Below, one piece after another: positions 17,439 to 26,667 of a stretch of DNA of 32,723 nucleotides. Source of the stretch: an uncultured beta proteobacterium. GTDB lineage: Bacteria; Pseudomonadota; Gammaproteobacteria; Burkholderiales; Burkholderiaceae_B. Every line of letters starts with the position of its first letter. Within the stretch, counting starts at the first letter, position 1. The translations under genes were made by a program, and so were the position numbers. A model generated the notes under the pieces. The model saw only the letters and a list, made by a program, of their open reading frames with translations, had not been told where the DNA came from and did no database searches. The DNA lies in the NCBI GenBank assembly GCA_903932425.1, contig CAIZGG010000139.1:1-32723 (forward strand), in the 5' to 3' direction.

Positions 17439-17843
17439 ATGAACCGCTTTGACGACGCTGGCAAACTGCTCCTCCGACTCACGATCGGCATTCTGCTGTT
17501 GATGCACGGGTTGTTCAAGCTCGCGAACGGCATTGATACGATCACGGCGCTTGTCGTGGCCCAAGGCTGGCCAGCGTGGCTCGCCTTTGGCGTCTTTATT
17601 GGTGAAATTATCGCGCCCTCATTGTTAATTATTGGCGTGCTAACCCGCGCAGGGGCGCTAGTGATCGTGTTTAACATGGCGCTAGCTGTTTATTTAGCGC
17701 ATGCTTCGCAGATTTTAAGTCTCACCAAAACGGGTGGCTGGGCACTTGAACTTCAAGGCCTGTTTTTACTGGGCGCCTTAGTGGTTGCCCTCTTGGGGGC
17801 CGGGCGCTTTAGCCTGGGCGGCAGCCACGGCCCGATGAACTAA
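17439..17843 (+). CDS. DoxX family membrane protein
   Basis: LLLRLTIGILLLMHGLFKL, GEIIAPSLLIIGVLTRAGALVI; small four-helix hydrophobic protein. Confidence 0.88.
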   Translation: MNRFDDAGKLLLRLTIGILLLMHGLFKLANGIDTITALVVAQGWPAWLAFGVFIGEIIAPSLLIIGVLTRAGALVIVFNMALAVYLAHASQILSLTKTGGWALELQGLFLLGALVVALLGAGRFSLGGSHGPMN

Positions 17844-17884
17844 TTCAAGCCCGTGTCAACACACGCGAGGCTTGGGGTCGCAGC

Positions 17885-18244
17885 TTAATTGGGCTCCATG
17901 CCAAAGCGGGCTTTGGCCTTCAACTGAGCCAATTCAAGGTCGAGTTGTGCCTTGGCTTGTTGAATGCAGTCAGCCTGCTCAGAAGGATGAACCGCTTTGC
18001 AAGCGTTTAGCGCCTCATGATGAGCCGCCACGGATTCTTTTCTTGCAGTTTCAAACCTTTGCTCAAGCGTCACGTCTTCTTGCGTCCAGCGTTCAGGCTC
18101 TGGCTCTGGCCATTGAATTTCAGGTGGCGGCGGTAAGGGCAATGCGGCTTGTGCTTGCGCAAAAGAGCTATTTAGAAATGCAAGACAGGCCAGTAACCCT
18201 GTCACAGCTAGGGTAATTCGCCTACGTAAAAAAACTGTTTTCAT
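17885..18244 (-). CDS. Small predicted periplasmic/secreted protein of unknown function
   Basis: Signal-peptide-like N-terminus (RRRITLAVTGLLACLAFLNSSFAQA) followed by a charged, Glu/Ala-rich region. Confidence 0.6.
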   Translation of the reverse strand: MKTVFLRRRITLAVTGLLACLAFLNSSFAQAQAALPLPPPPEIQWPEPEPERWTQEDVTLEQRFETARKESVAAHHEALNACKAVHPSEQADCIQQAKAQLDLELAQLKAKARFGMEPN

Positions 18245-18320
18245 CGCTCATTCCACACATAACTTGGTACTCTTAGTAATGTACGCTTTTTTTTCACTGG
18301 TTTTAATAGGATCTTTGGCG

Positions 18321-18869
18321 ATGCTCAGAAAAAAAAATCTATTAGCGGGCTTAAGCCTGGTGCTCTGTCTGTTACAGAGCACGGTCGCGTTGGCTGAACT
18401 CAAGGTGGGCGCAACCGCTCCGAGTTTTTCCGCGCCCGCTGCATTGGCGGGGCAAACCTACCAGTTCGTGCTCGCTGAGGCTCTTAAAAAGGGTCCGGTT
18501 GTGGTCTATTTTTACCCAAAGGCCTTTACAACCGGCTGCACAATTGAGGCCCAATTGTTTGCTGAGGCCACCGATAAATTTGCTGAGCTGAAAGCCACCG
18601 TGATTGGGGTATCCGCAGATGATCTGGATACCTTGAAAAAATTCTCACAAGGCCCCTGTGGCGGAAAGTTTGCCGTAGCTGCCGACCTCGACCGCAGCAT
18701 CATTAAAGCGTACGACGCAGGCATGATGATCAAGCCAGACATGGCGAGTCGTATTTCGTATGTTGTCACGCCTGATTCAAAAGTACTGTTCGTGCATAGC
18801 GGCATGAACCCCGACCAGCACGTCAGCAACACGCTAGCTGCTCTCCAAGCCTGGCAAGCGAAAAGGTAA
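18321..18869 (+). CDS. Periplasmic peroxiredoxin (AhpC/TSA, Bcp-like)
   Basis: Signal peptide MLRKKNLLAGLSLVLCLLQSTVALA; VVVYFYPKAFTTGCTIEAQLF catalytic motif; the track also offers a start at 18264. Confidence 0.88.
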   Translation: MLRKKNLLAGLSLVLCLLQSTVALAELKVGATAPSFSAPAALAGQTYQFVLAEALKKGPVVVYFYPKAFTTGCTIEAQLFAEATDKFAELKATVIGVSADDLDTLKKFSQGPCGGKFAVAADLDRSIIKAYDAGMMIKPDMASRISYVVTPDSKVLFVHSGMNPDQHVSNTLAALQAWQAKR

Positions 18870-18874
18870 GTTTT

Positions 18875-20293
18875 ATGACGGTTGTTTGTTGGTTTAGAAC
18901 TGATCTGCGTGTTAGTGATCAGCCCGCCCTGGCAGCGGCGGCTGCGCAAGGCCCAACCATTGGTTTGTTTATCGCCTCACCTGAACAATGGCGCCTACAC
19001 AACGATGCACCGCTAAAAGTTGACTTTTGGTTACGTGCTGTCAAGCATCTACGGGTCGAACTTGAAGCGCTTAACATCCCACTCAAAATTCTCGTGATCG
19101 ACCGCTGGGAGGATGCGCCCGAAGCCTTACTGGCTTTTTGTCAGCATCATCAGGTGGAACAGGTCCATTGCAATCGGGAACACGGTGTAAACGAGCGTAA
19201 GCGCGATCGGGCGTCGTACAGCTTGCTGGCGCAGCACAATATAGCCTTGCAAGGGCATCACGGCGGCACCTTACTGATCCCGGGTAGTGTCAAGACCGGC
19301 GCCGATGCCTATTACCGCGTGTTTACGCCTTTTGCAAAAGCCTGTCGAGAAAAACTACGTACCGCACCCTACCGAATCACTCAAGCGATTAAAAAGCAGT
19401 CGAAGGCTGGGTTACCAGACTCAGACGACTTTCCTCAAGCACTCAAAGCACTGCTCGAGGTGACTCCCGAAGGTTTGCAAAAGGCGTGGCCAGCAACGAC
19501 TCAGGCAGCGCATGAGCGGCTGACACAGTTTGCCCAGACGCGCATGGCAAAGTACCAACCCGATCGCGATTTTCCGGCGATACCGGGTACGAGCGTACTC
19601 TCGCCCTACCTTGCAGCGGGCTTAATTTCGGCTGGGCAATGCCTTCATGCAGCGATGGTTCAAAATCATGGCGAAACGGACACCGGACAACGAGGTATTG
19701 TTGTTTGGATTAATGAATTGTTATGGCGCGAGTTCTATCAACACTTGCTCTATGGTTACCCGACGCTGTCGATGCATCAGCCCATGCGACCTGAGACCAA
19801 TGCGGTTGTGTGGCGCGAAGCCCCAGAAGACTTCAACGCCTGGACCCAAGGCCGCACCGGCGTACCCATTGTGGATGCGGCGATGCGTCAGCTTTTAGCT
19901 ACGGGTTGGATGCATAACCGACTGCGAATGGTTGTCGCGATGTTCTTGACCAAAAACTTGTTGATCGATTGGCGTCAAGGCGAGGCGTTTTTTATGCAAC
20001 ATTTGATTGACGGTGAGCTGGCGGCTAACAATGGTGGTTGGCAGTGGAGCGCTTCCACAGGCGCTGATTCGGCACCGTACTTTAGGGTCTTTAATCCGAT
20101 TAGCCAGTCTGAAAAGTTTGATCCTGAGGGTGCGTTCATCAAACATTGGATACCTGAACTTGCAACGCTCGGGGCAAAAGAGATTCATAACCCGAGTCCA
20201 ATTTCGCGCAAGGCGCTTAACTATCCTGAACAGATTGTGGATCTTCAGAGTAGTCGAGTGCGTGCGATCGAAGCCTTTAAAAACTTGCGATAG
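18875..20293 (+). CDS. phrB: Deoxyribodipyrimidine photolyase
   Basis: VVCWFRTDLRVSDQPAL; WINELLWREFYQHLLY; TGVPIVDAAMRQLLATGWMHNRLRMVVAMFLTKNLLIDWRQGE; NNGGWQWSASTGADSAPYFRVFNP. Confidence 0.97.
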   Translation: MTVVCWFRTDLRVSDQPALAAAAAQGPTIGLFIASPEQWRLHNDAPLKVDFWLRAVKHLRVELEALNIPLKILVIDRWEDAPEALLAFCQHHQVEQVHCNREHGVNERKRDRASYSLLAQHNIALQGHHGGTLLIPGSVKTGADAYYRVFTPFAKACREKLRTAPYRITQAIKKQSKAGLPDSDDFPQALKALLEVTPEGLQKAWPATTQAAHERLTQFAQTRMAKYQPDRDFPAIPGTSVLSPYLAAGLISAGQCLHAAMVQNHGETDTGQRGIVVWINELLWREFYQHLLYGYPTLSMHQPMRPETNAVVWREAPEDFNAWTQGRTGVPIVDAAMRQLLATGWMHNRLRMVVAMFLTKNLLIDWRQGEAFFMQHLIDGELAANNGGWQWSASTGADSAPYFRVFNPISQSEKFDPEGAFIKHWIPELATLGAKEIHNPSPISRKALNYPEQIVDLQSSRVRAIEAFKNLR

Positions 20294-20298
20294 AAACC

Positions 20299-20781
20299 AT
20301 GAGCCTCTTAACCTTTAATGTCAAAACCATCCAGGGCGAGCTGCAGAACTTAAGCCAATACGAGGGCAAAGTCTTGCTGGTCGTGAATGTTGCCTCAAAG
20401 TGTGGCTTTACGGGGCAGTACGCGGGCCTACAAGCATTGCACCAAGAGTACGCTAGCCGAGGCCTGATTGTGATGGGGTTCCCGTGTGATCAGTTCGGCC
20501 ACCAAGAACCGGGCAGCGACAGCAACATCTTGGCGTTTTGTGAAACCCAGTACAAAGTTACGTTTTCGATGTTCGCTAAAATCGAGGTCAATGGTGCCAA
20601 CGCCGAGCCGTTTTACCAATGGCTCAAAACGAGTAAACCAGGTTTGCTCGGCACCGAGGCTATTAAATGGAACTTCACAAAGTTTTTAGTGAGCCGTAAA
20701 GGCCAGGTGCTTAAGCGTTACGCCCCAACCGATGCGCCCGAGTCACTGCGTGAAGCGATCGAACAGGCGTTAGCGCTTTAA
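20299..20781 (+). CDS. Glutathione peroxidase family protein (cysteine form)
   Basis: VLLVVNVASKCGFTGQYAGLQ, GFPCDQFGHQEPGSD, IKWNFTKFLV. Confidence 0.95.
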   Translation: MSLLTFNVKTIQGELQNLSQYEGKVLLVVNVASKCGFTGQYAGLQALHQEYASRGLIVMGFPCDQFGHQEPGSDSNILAFCETQYKVTFSMFAKIEVNGANAEPFYQWLKTSKPGLLGTEAIKWNFTKFLVSRKGQVLKRYAPTDAPESLREAIEQALAL

Positions 20782-20843
20782 GCCTCTTGCTTTGCACCAG
20801 ACAGCGAATACACTTGCTGCCTCAATATCAAAAGGGTTCTATC

Positions 20844-21998
20844 ATGGCGCCTCGCCTCGCTACTGCGTATCTAGTCTGCTTGCTGGTCGGAGGCTGCGCC
20901 AGCAAACCTACCGTACAGCAAGACATTACCCTAGCTGCGGCGGATGTGTCAGGTACTGTAAAAGCTGCGCCCGCTCGAAATTCTGCCCGTATTCCTCAGG
21001 ATAATTCTGCCCGTATTCCTCAGGATAATGTCGCTCCAACAGCCGCACCCGCCGTGATGAGTGGCTCAGGAGCGGCGACCAATATTGTGTCTGATCCGTC
21101 TCTTGATATAAGCCGCGCTGGGACCGTACGTGCTCAAGCCGCCGAGGCGAGCCCTGTTGCGATTCCTAGCCCAGTGCGACAACCTACCCGGCTCGCTACA
21201 GCGGTCATGATTGAGCCTGTGTCAGCCGCGACAAATGGGCGCGATCAGGCGTCCGACTCGGCGTCAGGCAACAACGAGTCGTCAAGTTCGGTTGGAGCGG
21301 TAAGCACATCGGAAGCTACCCGCGCTGATAAGAAAATTGCCTCAAAGGTCTTAACCTTGAAGCGGACGAAACCAGATTGCAAAGGGGCAGAATGCCCTGT
21401 CCTGAACTTTAAACGTTTGACGTTTACAGGCTACGATCGCTTCAATTCCTTTCTTGAACAGACCCTGCTCTCGCTTGCACTGGTTGAAACCAACCGCGAC
21501 AAGGCTTTTCGCGACCTTCCTGAGTTAGAGCTCTATTTCTTTAAAACCGCAAAACCACGCGAGGAGATCGCGTTGGCCTCAAGCGTGAAATACATGTCTG
21601 AGGAGGTCGTCGTTGTGCAGCTGGATAGTTATATTTTTACCGGCGGTGCACACGGGATCTCAACCACACAATACCTTAACTGGTTGCCCAGAACCGACAA
21701 GCTTTTGACGCTCGAATCTATGCTGTTGCCAGGCAAGATGCCCGCCTTCGATGAGGCTCTTAAAAAGCAGCATGCGCTTTGGTTAAAAAAGAATCCCCTG
21801 GCTAAAGAGGATCCGGCCGCTTACAACAAGCTCTGGCCGTTTGAGTCTAGCGACAATGTTGCCCTGCTTGAAAATGGCTTGGCAGTGACCTACGATCCCT
21901 ATCGCCTGGCGCCCTACTCTTTTGGCAAACCGACGATTTACATCCCTTACCGAGATCTAAAGGGTATTTTGCGTCCTGAAGTACTGCCAAAAGGCTAA
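20844..21998 (+). CDS. Predicted lipoprotein with C-terminal DUF3298/RsiV-like domain
   Basis: Lipobox LLVGGC after MAPRLATAYLVC; C-terminal YIFTGGAHGISTTQYLNW and YDPYRLAPYSFGKPTIYIPYRDLKGILRPEV. Confidence 0.75.
   Translation: MAPRLATAYLVCLLVGGCASKPTVQQDITLAAADVSGTVKAAPARNSARIPQDNSARIPQDNVAPTAAPAVMSGSGAATNIVSDPSLDISRAGTVRAQAAEASPVAIPSPVRQPTRLATAVMIEPVSAATNGRDQASDSASGNNESSSSVGAVSTSEATRADKKIASKVLTLKRTKPDCKGAECPVLNFKRLTFTGYDRFNSFLEQTLLSLALVETNRDKAFRDLPELELYFFKTAKPREEIALASSVKYMSEEVVVVQLDSYIFTGGAHGISTTQYLNWLPRTDKLLTLESMLLPGKMPAFDEALKKQHALWLKKNPLAKEDPAAYNKLWPFESSDNVALLENGLAVTYDPYRLAPYSFGKPTIYIPYRDLKGILRPEVLPKG
20979..21026 (+). repeat. Two perfect 24-nt tandem copies encoding NSARIPQD x2
   Basis: AATTCTGCCCGTATTCCTCAGGAT at 20979-21002 and 21003-21026. 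Confidence 0.95.
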
Positions 21999-22009
21999 AA
22001 CGAAAGAAC

Positions 22010-22027
22010 CGGTCGAGCCAGACCGGC
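22010..22027 (+). terminator. Possible terminator hairpin downstream of the lipoprotein gene
   Basis: CCGGTC GAGCCA GACCGG followed by CTCTTT; weak T tract. Confidence 0.4.
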
Positions 22028-22141
22028 TCTTTGGGGCTGCACTGAGCTTATTGCTACTTGGACCGGTAATTTGAGGTTGAGCCGAGCTTATTGCTGCTTG
22101 GACCGGCTCATTGAGGTTGCGCTGAGTTCATTGCTGCTTGG
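22022..22141. repeat. Three degenerate tandem copies of a 40-nt unit
   Basis: Units 22022-22061, 22062-22101, 22102-22141, each GACCGG...TTGAGGTTG...GAGCTTATTGCTGCTTG-like; last unit overlaps the 3' end of the ankyrin gene. Confidence 0.9.
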
Positions 22142-22829
22142 TTTTGCGATTTGCAACAATTTTTTCAAGTGCTTTGGCTAGATCTTCTTTGCCGCGCGAA
22201 CGCGCGACGTCGATCGCATCCTGAGCTTTGAGGTTTGAGAGACTTGGATCAGCACCACCGTTAATCAGCACCTGAACGGTTTCAACGCTATCGGCTCTGA
22301 CCGCCAAGATCAGGGCTGTGTCACCTTCGGGCGTCAGTTCGTTGGGCAACGCGCCGCTTTCAAGTAAAAACTTAGCAACCTCAGAGCGGGCTTTGACTGC
22401 CGAATAATGCAGTGGCGTCCACCCCTCTTTGTTAACTTTGGCACCACTGGCGATCAATTTTTTAACTCTAGCTAAATCACCAATCAAGGCAACGTACATG
22501 AGCGGAGTTTCGTTGTACTGATTTGCGGCATTCACGTTAATTTTTGGCGCAGTGAGCAAGGCGTCAAAAACCTGCCATGCCCCATCACGTGTCGCTTGAA
22601 TCAAACCCGTTTGTTGATTCGGGCTACGTGTATTGGGGTCAAACCCTGCCGTGAGCAACTCTTTTACGGCTGCAACGTTATCGTTGGCAACATACACCCA
22701 GTAATCTTTAACATTTGCCGCGTAAGCAGGACCGCTCAGTGCGAAACTGGCGCTGAGGGCGATCAATAACAGCCCCAAAAAACGGCGGCGAGAATGAACA
22801 ATAAAAGTTTGCATGGTTTCAACTATCAA
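22128..22829 (-). CDS. Ankyrin-repeat protein with signal peptide
   Basis: Repeats such as YNETPLMYVALIGDLARVKKLIASGAKVN, GWTPLHYSAVKARSEVAKFLLESGA, EGDTALILAVRADSVETVQVLINGGADPS. Confidence 0.92.
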   Translation of the reverse strand: MIVETMQTFIVHSRRRFLGLLLIALSASFALSGPAYAANVKDYWVYVANDNVAAVKELLTAGFDPNTRSPNQQTGLIQATRDGAWQVFDALLTAPKINVNAANQYNETPLMYVALIGDLARVKKLIASGAKVNKEGWTPLHYSAVKARSEVAKFLLESGALPNELTPEGDTALILAVRADSVETVQVLINGGADPSLSNLKAQDAIDVARSRGKEDLAKALEKIVANRKTKQQ

Positions 22830-23029
22830 GAAAATTACTAAGTTTTAAAACCGGATATATTAAATTAATTTCTACCGTGAAGCTCTTGCAAGAATTGAGA
22901 TAATAAGAATTTACTTTAAACAATTCACATTAAATAATTCACATTAATAAAACTACATATCTTTATGATAAATAACAATAAATGCAATTATTCGTTTGAA
23001 GCTACCAATGAATAAAATATCTAATAATT

Positions 23030-23809
23030 TTACTGAGGAATATACTTTATCTTATTGAATAAATTGAAAAAATTTGATGTTGAATGTGTCTCAATCTCTT
23101 TAAGTGAACAATTTCTAAGTTCGGCTATTTTTTCAGCAACATGAATAACTTTAGACGGATCGTTTAATTTTCCACGAAATGGGACGGGTGCTAGATAAGG
23201 CGAATCTGTTTCGATCAATATTCGGTTTAACGGCATGTTGCGGGCTACTTCTTGTAGGGCTGTCGCCGTCTTAAACGTCACAATTCCAGAAAAAGAGATA
23301 TAAAAATTCATCTCCATCGCTGCCTGAGCGACTTCCCAAGACTCCGTAAAGCAGTGCATCACACCGCCCACTTCGTGGGCCCCTTCTTCTTGCATCAGGC
23401 GTAAGGTGTCCTCAGCGGCTGACCGGGTATGAATAATCAGGGGTAAACCACACTCACGGGCGGCCCGGATATGACATCTAAACCGCTCTCGCTGCCATTC
23501 GAGATCGCCCGATAACCGAAAGTAGTCCAACCCCGTTTCACCGATGGCGACAACCCGCGGGTGCGTGCTGCGTGCAACCAAATCACTCACCGAGGGTTCA
23601 ACCGTATCTTCGTAGTCTGGATGCACGCCGACTGAGGCCCAAAGTGGTTCATGGCGCTCAACTAAGGCGATCAAAGCGGGCCAGTCTGGCAGATTGACAC
23701 TGACACACAGGGCGTGCGACACCTGATTGGTTTGCATTCGCTGCAAAATGTCGGGCATTTGCTCGACTAGTTTTGGAAAATCAACGTGACAGTGTGAATC
23801 AACAAACAT
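23030..23809 (-). CDS. TatD family metal-dependent hydrolase/DNase
   Basis: MFVDSHCHVDFPKL, VAIGETGLDYFR, LPLIIHTRSAAEDTL, GGVMHCFTES, ILIETDSPYLAPVPFRGK. Confidence 0.96.
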   Translation of the reverse strand: MFVDSHCHVDFPKLVEQMPDILQRMQTNQVSHALCVSVNLPDWPALIALVERHEPLWASVGVHPDYEDTVEPSVSDLVARSTHPRVVAIGETGLDYFRLSGDLEWQRERFRCHIRAARECGLPLIIHTRSAAEDTLRLMQEEGAHEVGGVMHCFTESWEVAQAAMEMNFYISFSGIVTFKTATALQEVARNMPLNRILIETDSPYLAPVPFRGKLNDPSKVIHVAEKIAELRNCSLKEIETHSTSNFFNLFNKIKYIPQ

Positions 23810-23827
23810 ACAGAGCTAAAGCCTTGA

Positions 23828-24904
23828 TTAGCGCCCTTGGACGCTGCTAAGTTGGCAGGCTGCAGCAATACGCTGCAACACCGCATGGGCAAATAATTTA
23901 CCGTTTAAGGTATGGCCGGCGACCCGCCGCTGTTGATTCAGCCAGTCGCTTAAGTCACTTAATTGCGCGACCGAGAGGCGCGCACACAGCGTAGTCAGCG
24001 ACTTCTGTAACATCGGAAAATAACGAATCTCTAGCCCATGTGCCTTAAGGTTCATATCGATGACTAGACGCTGAAGTAACTCAATCCAAAGACTCGCTGA
24101 GTCTTTGGAGACCGTATCGGCCAGTTGTCCAACGTTTAGCCCCACACCCTTTTCGAGGCTTGTCGCAAACCCAGATAGCCACTCAGGGCAAGGTTGAGGC
24201 TGCGTTTCGGCCATCTTTTTGGCCAACACTGGGGCGCCACCCGAGGCTGCCAGCCAGGCGGGCGCGTTGGTGATTTTTTGTTCAGCCAACCAAGCTTGTG
24301 CGATTGCCGCCGAGGGTGTAGCCAAAGGCAGGCGTCTGCAACGCGACAAAAGTGTTGGCAAAAGCCGATCGGGCGCGTCGGCAACCAGCAAAAAAATCGT
24401 TGCCGGGGGCGGTTCTTCAAGCACCTTAAGCAGAGCGTTCCCTGAAATATGCGTCAAGGCTTCGGCGGGATAGATCAGCGCGACTCGGTAGCCAGAGCGA
24501 TGCGTCGCGTTATTGAACCAGGGCGCAAGGTTACGAATCTGTTCGACGCGAATATCTTTCGAGGGTGCACGCTTTGTGCCCCCAGCGGCCTCAGGCGGGG
24601 CACTTTCACCCCCTTCTTCGTCGTCTTGGTCAGCGCCTTCTTCAAGTGCGAGCACTTCAGGGCGTATCCGTTTCAGATCGGGGTGATGCCCTTTGGCGAC
24701 CCAACCGCAGGCTAAGCATTGACCGCAGGCCAGTCCGCTAACGGGCGACTCGCACATGAGCGCCGCTGCGGCCGCAAAAACAAACTCTCGCTTACCGATC
24801 CCGGCAAGTCCATGTACCAACCAGGCATGGGCGAACCGCTCGCGCTGCCCTAGCCACTGTTGAGCCACTTCAACTTGCCAAGGAAAAAACTGAGCAGCAC
24901 TCAT
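23828..24904 (-). CDS. holB: DNA polymerase III subunit delta'
   Basis: [24 protein letters not shown]-x(8)-C-x(2)-C zinc-binding cluster [53 protein letters not shown]. Confidence 0.92.
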   Translation of the reverse strand: MSAAQFFPWQVEVAQQWLGQRERFAHAWLVHGLAGIGKREFVFAAAAALMCESPVSGLACGQCLACGWVAKGHHPDLKRIRPEVLALEEGADQDDEEGGESAPPEAAGGTKRAPSKDIRVEQIRNLAPWFNNATHRSGYRVALIYPAEALTHISGNALLKVLEEPPPATIFLLVADAPDRLLPTLLSRCRRLPLATPSAAIAQAWLAEQKITNAPAWLAASGGAPVLAKKMAETQPQPCPEWLSGFATSLEKGVGLNVGQLADTVSKDSASLWIELLQRLVIDMNLKAHGLEIRYFPMLQKSLTTLCARLSVAQLSDLSDWLNQQRRVAGHTLNGKLFAHAVLQRIAAACQLSSVQGR

Positions 24905-25539
24905 GTGAGGCGCCGTTTGGCCACAAGTTGAGTCAGTTGAACCGACAACAGTGCGCGAATCTGTTCAATCGTTTGTGTAGCGTCGATTCGCTGGATGCGC
25001 GTGGGCTGCTGCTGCGCGCGTGACAAGTAGACCGCTCGCGTGCGTTCAAAAAACGCATCGGCTTCTTGTTCAAAACGATCTTGATCGCGGGTACGGTCAA
25101 GCCGCTCGCGCGCGACCGCTAAAGGAACATCAAACAGCCAGGTGCAATCAGGCTGCAACGCAGGATGCACCCACTGCTCGAGTGCTGCAATACGATCGAC
25201 CCCCAACTCGCGCCCTCCGCCCTGATAGGCAAAGGTGGCGTCGGTAAAGCGATCACACACCACCCACTGGCCAGCCTGCAAGGCCGGCTCAATAACAGAC
25301 TGCAGATGCTCGGCTCGGGAGGCAAACATTAAAAGTGTTTCGCACTCGAGGCTCATGGGTTCGTGCAACAAAAGGGCTCGAAGCTTTTCACCAAGCGCGG
25401 TTCCGCCCGGCTCACGCGTGCAGACAACCGACACGCCTCGCTCGGTCAATTGATCGACCAGCCACTGCACGTGCGTGCTTTTCCCGGCGCCGTCAACACC
25501 CTCAAGGGTTAAAAATAGCCCGCGTTGCTGTGTATTCAA
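24901..25539 (-). CDS. tmk: Thymidylate kinase
   Basis: [58 protein letters not shown]. Confidence 0.96.
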   Translation of the reverse strand: MNTQQRGLFLTLEGVDGAGKSTHVQWLVDQLTERGVSVVCTREPGGTALGEKLRALLLHEPMSLECETLLMFASRAEHLQSVIEPALQAGQWVVCDRFTDATFAYQGGGRELGVDRIAALEQWVHPALQPDCTWLFDVPLAVARERLDRTRDQDRFEQEADAFFERTRAVYLSRAQQQPTRIQRIDATQTIEQIRALLSVQLTQLVAKRRLT

Positions 25540-26552
25540 GGCTTTTTACCCAAGATATAGGTTGCCACGTTTTTATTGTGCTCGGGCAGTGTTACCGCAA
25601 AGGCGCTGCTGCCGTCACCCTTTGACACAAAATACAAATAATTATGCTTGTCTGGGTTGACCGCAGCCGCGAGTGCCGCCCGCCCACTGCTGGCGATCGG
25701 GCTAGGTGGCAATCCTAGTCGGGTATACGTGTTGTATGGCGTGTCGGTTAACAAATCTTGTTTCCGCAATTTTCCGGTGTAGTATTCACCCATCCCATAA
25801 ATGACCGTAGGATCTGTTTGCAGCAGCATATTGGCCCGTAATCGGTTGCTAAACACCCCTGCGATGCGCCCGCGGTCTGCCGCCTGACCCGTCTCTTTTT
25901 CAATGATCGAAGCCAAGATCAGTGCATCATAGGGGGTCTTTAAAACACTGTTGGGCGCTCGGTTAGCCCACGCACGCTCGAGTATTTTTTGCTGAGTGCG
26001 CGCTGCGCGCTCAAGCAACTCGACATCTGTCGTGCCAATCGGAAAAATATACGTATCCGGAAAAAATAATCCCTCAAGACTATCAGTTTGGCCTGACATC
26101 CCCACACGCTTAAGCAGCTCAGCGTCTGTTGTTTGGGCCAAGGTCTGTTTGATATCGGGGTGTTGCGCCAGGGCAGCTCGAATTTGCCGTAGATTCCAGC
26201 CTTCAACAAACGTAATCTGACGCGCCGTCACATCACCAAGCGCCATTCTTCGCAAGACAGCCCAGGGGCTGTCGCCCCGCACAATTTGATAGCCACCCGC
26301 TTTGATTTTTGTATCGAGTTCGCCCAACCGAGCGAGCGCGACAAAGCCCTGAACATTCAAAGGCACACCGGCTTGATTGATCAACTGCGCGATACTCGAG
26401 GGCGTAGAACCCGGTGGAACCAAAATATCGACTCGCTCGGTTGGCAGCGCCAGCGCGCCGTGCACCCAAAAGTAGGCGGGCGCCACCGCACCTGCCACAA
26501 CAAGAATGACGGGCAAAACCAGATAAAGCAGAAGTTTATTCAAGGCACTCAT
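25536..26552 (-). CDS. mltG: Endolytic transglycosylase MltG
   Basis: [86 protein letters not shown]. Confidence 0.96.
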   Translation of the reverse strand: MSALNKLLLYLVLPVILVVAGAVAPAYFWVHGALALPTERVDILVPPGSTPSSIAQLINQAGVPLNVQGFVALARLGELDTKIKAGGYQIVRGDSPWAVLRRMALGDVTARQITFVEGWNLRQIRAALAQHPDIKQTLAQTTDAELLKRVGMSGQTDSLEGLFFPDTYIFPIGTTDVELLERAARTQQKILERAWANRAPNSVLKTPYDALILASIIEKETGQAADRGRIAGVFSNRLRANMLLQTDPTVIYGMGEYYTGKLRKQDLLTDTPYNTYTRLGLPPSPIASSGRAALAAAVNPDKHNYLYFVSKGDGSSAFAVTLPEHNKNVATYILGKKP

Positions 26553-26667
26553 AGGTGTGACAGTTTAATATGTATATCAGCGATTCAAAAACGAATGATT
26601 AAAACTTATGCACCCAATCTTGACCCCACCGCTTTTGTCCAAAACAGCAAGCCAGCCTAAATCTTTG

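Noticed and set aside
20299-20781. Glutathione peroxidase as a third selenoprotein
   Set aside because: The catalytic position is a TGT cysteine codon (ASKCGFTG), with no in-frame TGA.
22022-22141. CRISPR array
   Set aside because: Units are contiguous degenerate tandem repeats without spacers, and no cas genes are present.
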